Assembly (NCBI GenBank): GCA_025350445.1
Contig: JANXXV010000894.1
Location: forward strand, 1-6,339
From: Bryobacteraceae bacterium
Lineage (GTDB): Bacteria > Acidobacteriota > Terriglobia > Bryobacterales > Bryobacteraceae
DNA length: 6,339 nt
Reading direction: 5' to 3'
Positions 5,465 through 6,339 of the stretch are shown here, piece after piece. Below the pieces are notes generated by a model. That model made no database searches, was not told the DNA's origin, and saw only the letters and a program-made list of their open reading frames with translations. The position numbers were made by a program, and so were the translations under genes. How positions within the stretch are numbered: position 1 is the stretch's first letter; each line of letters begins with the position of its first letter.

Positions 5465-6337
5465 TCAGGAAACCTTCGGTTCCGCCGGCCGCAGCGTGCG
5501 CCGCAGGATCCCGGCAATGCGTGTCACAATACCGCTGCCCACGTAAAGCACCGCGATCCCAAGCAGCGTCGCCTGCGAATACGCCCAGACCAAATAGATA
5601 AAACTGCTAAACAGGATGATGGTGAGCGGCGATCGCGGGCGCAGCAGATTTAAATCCTTGAAGCTGTAGTAGCGCCAGGTGCAAACCATCAGGAACGAGA
5701 GCAGCGAAAGCAGTCCCATCCAGGCCACGGACCATCCCCACCACTGCAGCGGAACGCTGTTGCACGCATAAGTAACGGCCACAACCATGCCCGCCGCCGC
5801 CGGAATCGGCAGGCCAACGAAATACTTGCGGTCCGGGCGGCCGGGATTCTTAGGGATCGGGTTGGTCTGAACGTTGAAGCGCGCCAGCCGCGCCACGCCG
5901 CACAGCAGGAACAGAAACGAGACGAAATAACCACCGCGGATCAAGTGCTCCCGAAGAAACGGCAGCGGACTGCTGACGAAGTAAAGTCCCCAGGTGAACG
6001 CCAGAATCGCCGGTGCCAGCCCGAACGTAATAGCGTCGGCCAGCGAATCCATTTCACGGCCGAAGTCGCTGACAGTGTTTGTCATGCGGGCGATGCGGCC
6101 GTCGAGTCCGTCCAGCACCACTGCGGCGCCGATCATCTGCGCCGCAACTTCAAAGTGAATATTCGCCCCCAACCCGCCGGTTTTTGCAGCAATCGCGCCT
6201 TCAAACGCTTTCAGAATAGCCATGAATCCCAGAAAGATATTACCGGCTGTGAACAGCGTGGGAAGGGCGTAGGCAGCGCGGTTCGGGCGCCGGTCCGGCG
6301 AACGCGGCGGCATCATGCTGAAATTGAGCTTAGGCAT
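5465..6337 (-). CDS. pssA: CDP-diacylglycerol-serine O-phosphatidyltransferase
   Basis: This 290-residue integral membrane enzyme joins serine to CDP-diacylglycerol to form phosphatidylserine, the precursor of phosphatidylethanolamine. The CDP-alcohol phosphatidyltransferase motif is complete: Asp76, Asp79-Gly80, Ala83-Arg84, Gly93, Asp97 and Asp101, with the exact D-x-x-DG-x-x-AR-x8-G-x3-D-x3-D spacing. Before it comes ALPTLFTAGNIFLGFMAI (24-41), typical of PssA first helices. RLARFNVQ (150-157) and FVGLPIPAAAGMV (173-185) are further PssA-type blocks that favour serine over glycerol-phosphate as substrate. Several hydrophobic helices follow to the basic C-terminus. ATG 6337 lies two bases from the window edge, so an upstream start cannot be excluded; Met8 or Met9 are alternatives without a better ribosome site. 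It is the first gene seen in the minus-strand operon, four bases ahead of the dehydrogenase homologue. A psd gene would be an expected neighbour outside the window. Confidence 0.93.
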   Translation of the reverse strand: MPKLNFSMMPPRSPDRRPNRAAYALPTLFTAGNIFLGFMAILKAFEGAIAAKTGGLGANIHFEVAAQMIGAAVVLDGLDGRIARMTNTVSDFGREMDSLADAITFGLAPAILAFTWGLYFVSSPLPFLREHLIRGGYFVSFLFLLCGVARLARFNVQTNPIPKNPGRPDRKYFVGLPIPAAAGMVVAVTYACNSVPLQWWGWSVAWMGLLSLLSFLMVCTWRYYSFKDLNLLRPRSPLTIILFSSFIYLVWAYSQATLLGIAVLYVGSGIVTRIAGILRRTLRPAEPKVS

Positions 6338-6339
6338 CG

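Noticed and set aside
1..6339. CRISPR arrays, tRNA/rRNA genes, riboswitches
   Set aside because: No regularly spaced direct repeats, tRNA-like cloverleaf or familiar aptamer sequence was seen; almost all bases are accounted for by genes, the remnant and the small element.

Overview
The window fits the chromosome of a Gram-negative bacterium of moderately high GC, most likely an Acidobacteriota member of the Solibacter/Bryobacter type. This rests on the combination of an exosortase/EpsI surface-protein system, an LptE outer-membrane lipoprotein and the overall protein flavour. The taxonomic guess is inference; no rRNA is present.

Left block (1-2135, plus strand): the 3' part of a secreted, Thr/Asn-rich protein ends in a PEP-CTERM-like sorting tail. 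It is followed 12 bases later by an exosortase, then by an EpsI-family protein whose start overlaps the exosortase end by 17 bases. Together they look like a compact cassette of sorting substrate, membrane transpeptidase-like sorter and accessory protein. A GC-rich hairpin closes the block.

Middle block (2150-2621): scar tissue between two conserved regions. A 164-bp MITE-like element (18-bp perfect terminal inverted repeats, 5-bp TTGAA target duplication, no transposase) sits against the 3' side of a broken gene remnant on the minus strand. The remnant comes from an AlbA/HATPase_c_4-type (RecG-like) regulator and carries two compensating frameshifts. A possible rpsT promoter lies inside this remnant.

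Right block (2622-6339): rpsT (ribosomal protein S20) on the plus strand meets, tail to tail with a 4-bp stop-codon overlap, a tight minus-strand operon. In transcription order the operon is pssA (phosphatidylserine synthase), a catalytically degenerate aspartate-semialdehyde dehydrogenase homologue, lptE (LPS transport lipoprotein) and holA (DNA polymerase III delta). Gaps there are 4 bp, a 4-bp ATGA overlap, and 3 bp, so co-transcription and translational coupling are likely.

The most interesting items are the orphan MITE with its clean target duplication, the pseudo-enzyme in the lipid/outer-membrane operon whose predicted catalytic Cys, Gln and His are all replaced, and the self-contained exosortase cassette with a non-canonical PAPP sorting motif. 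I found no convincing wholly new system.
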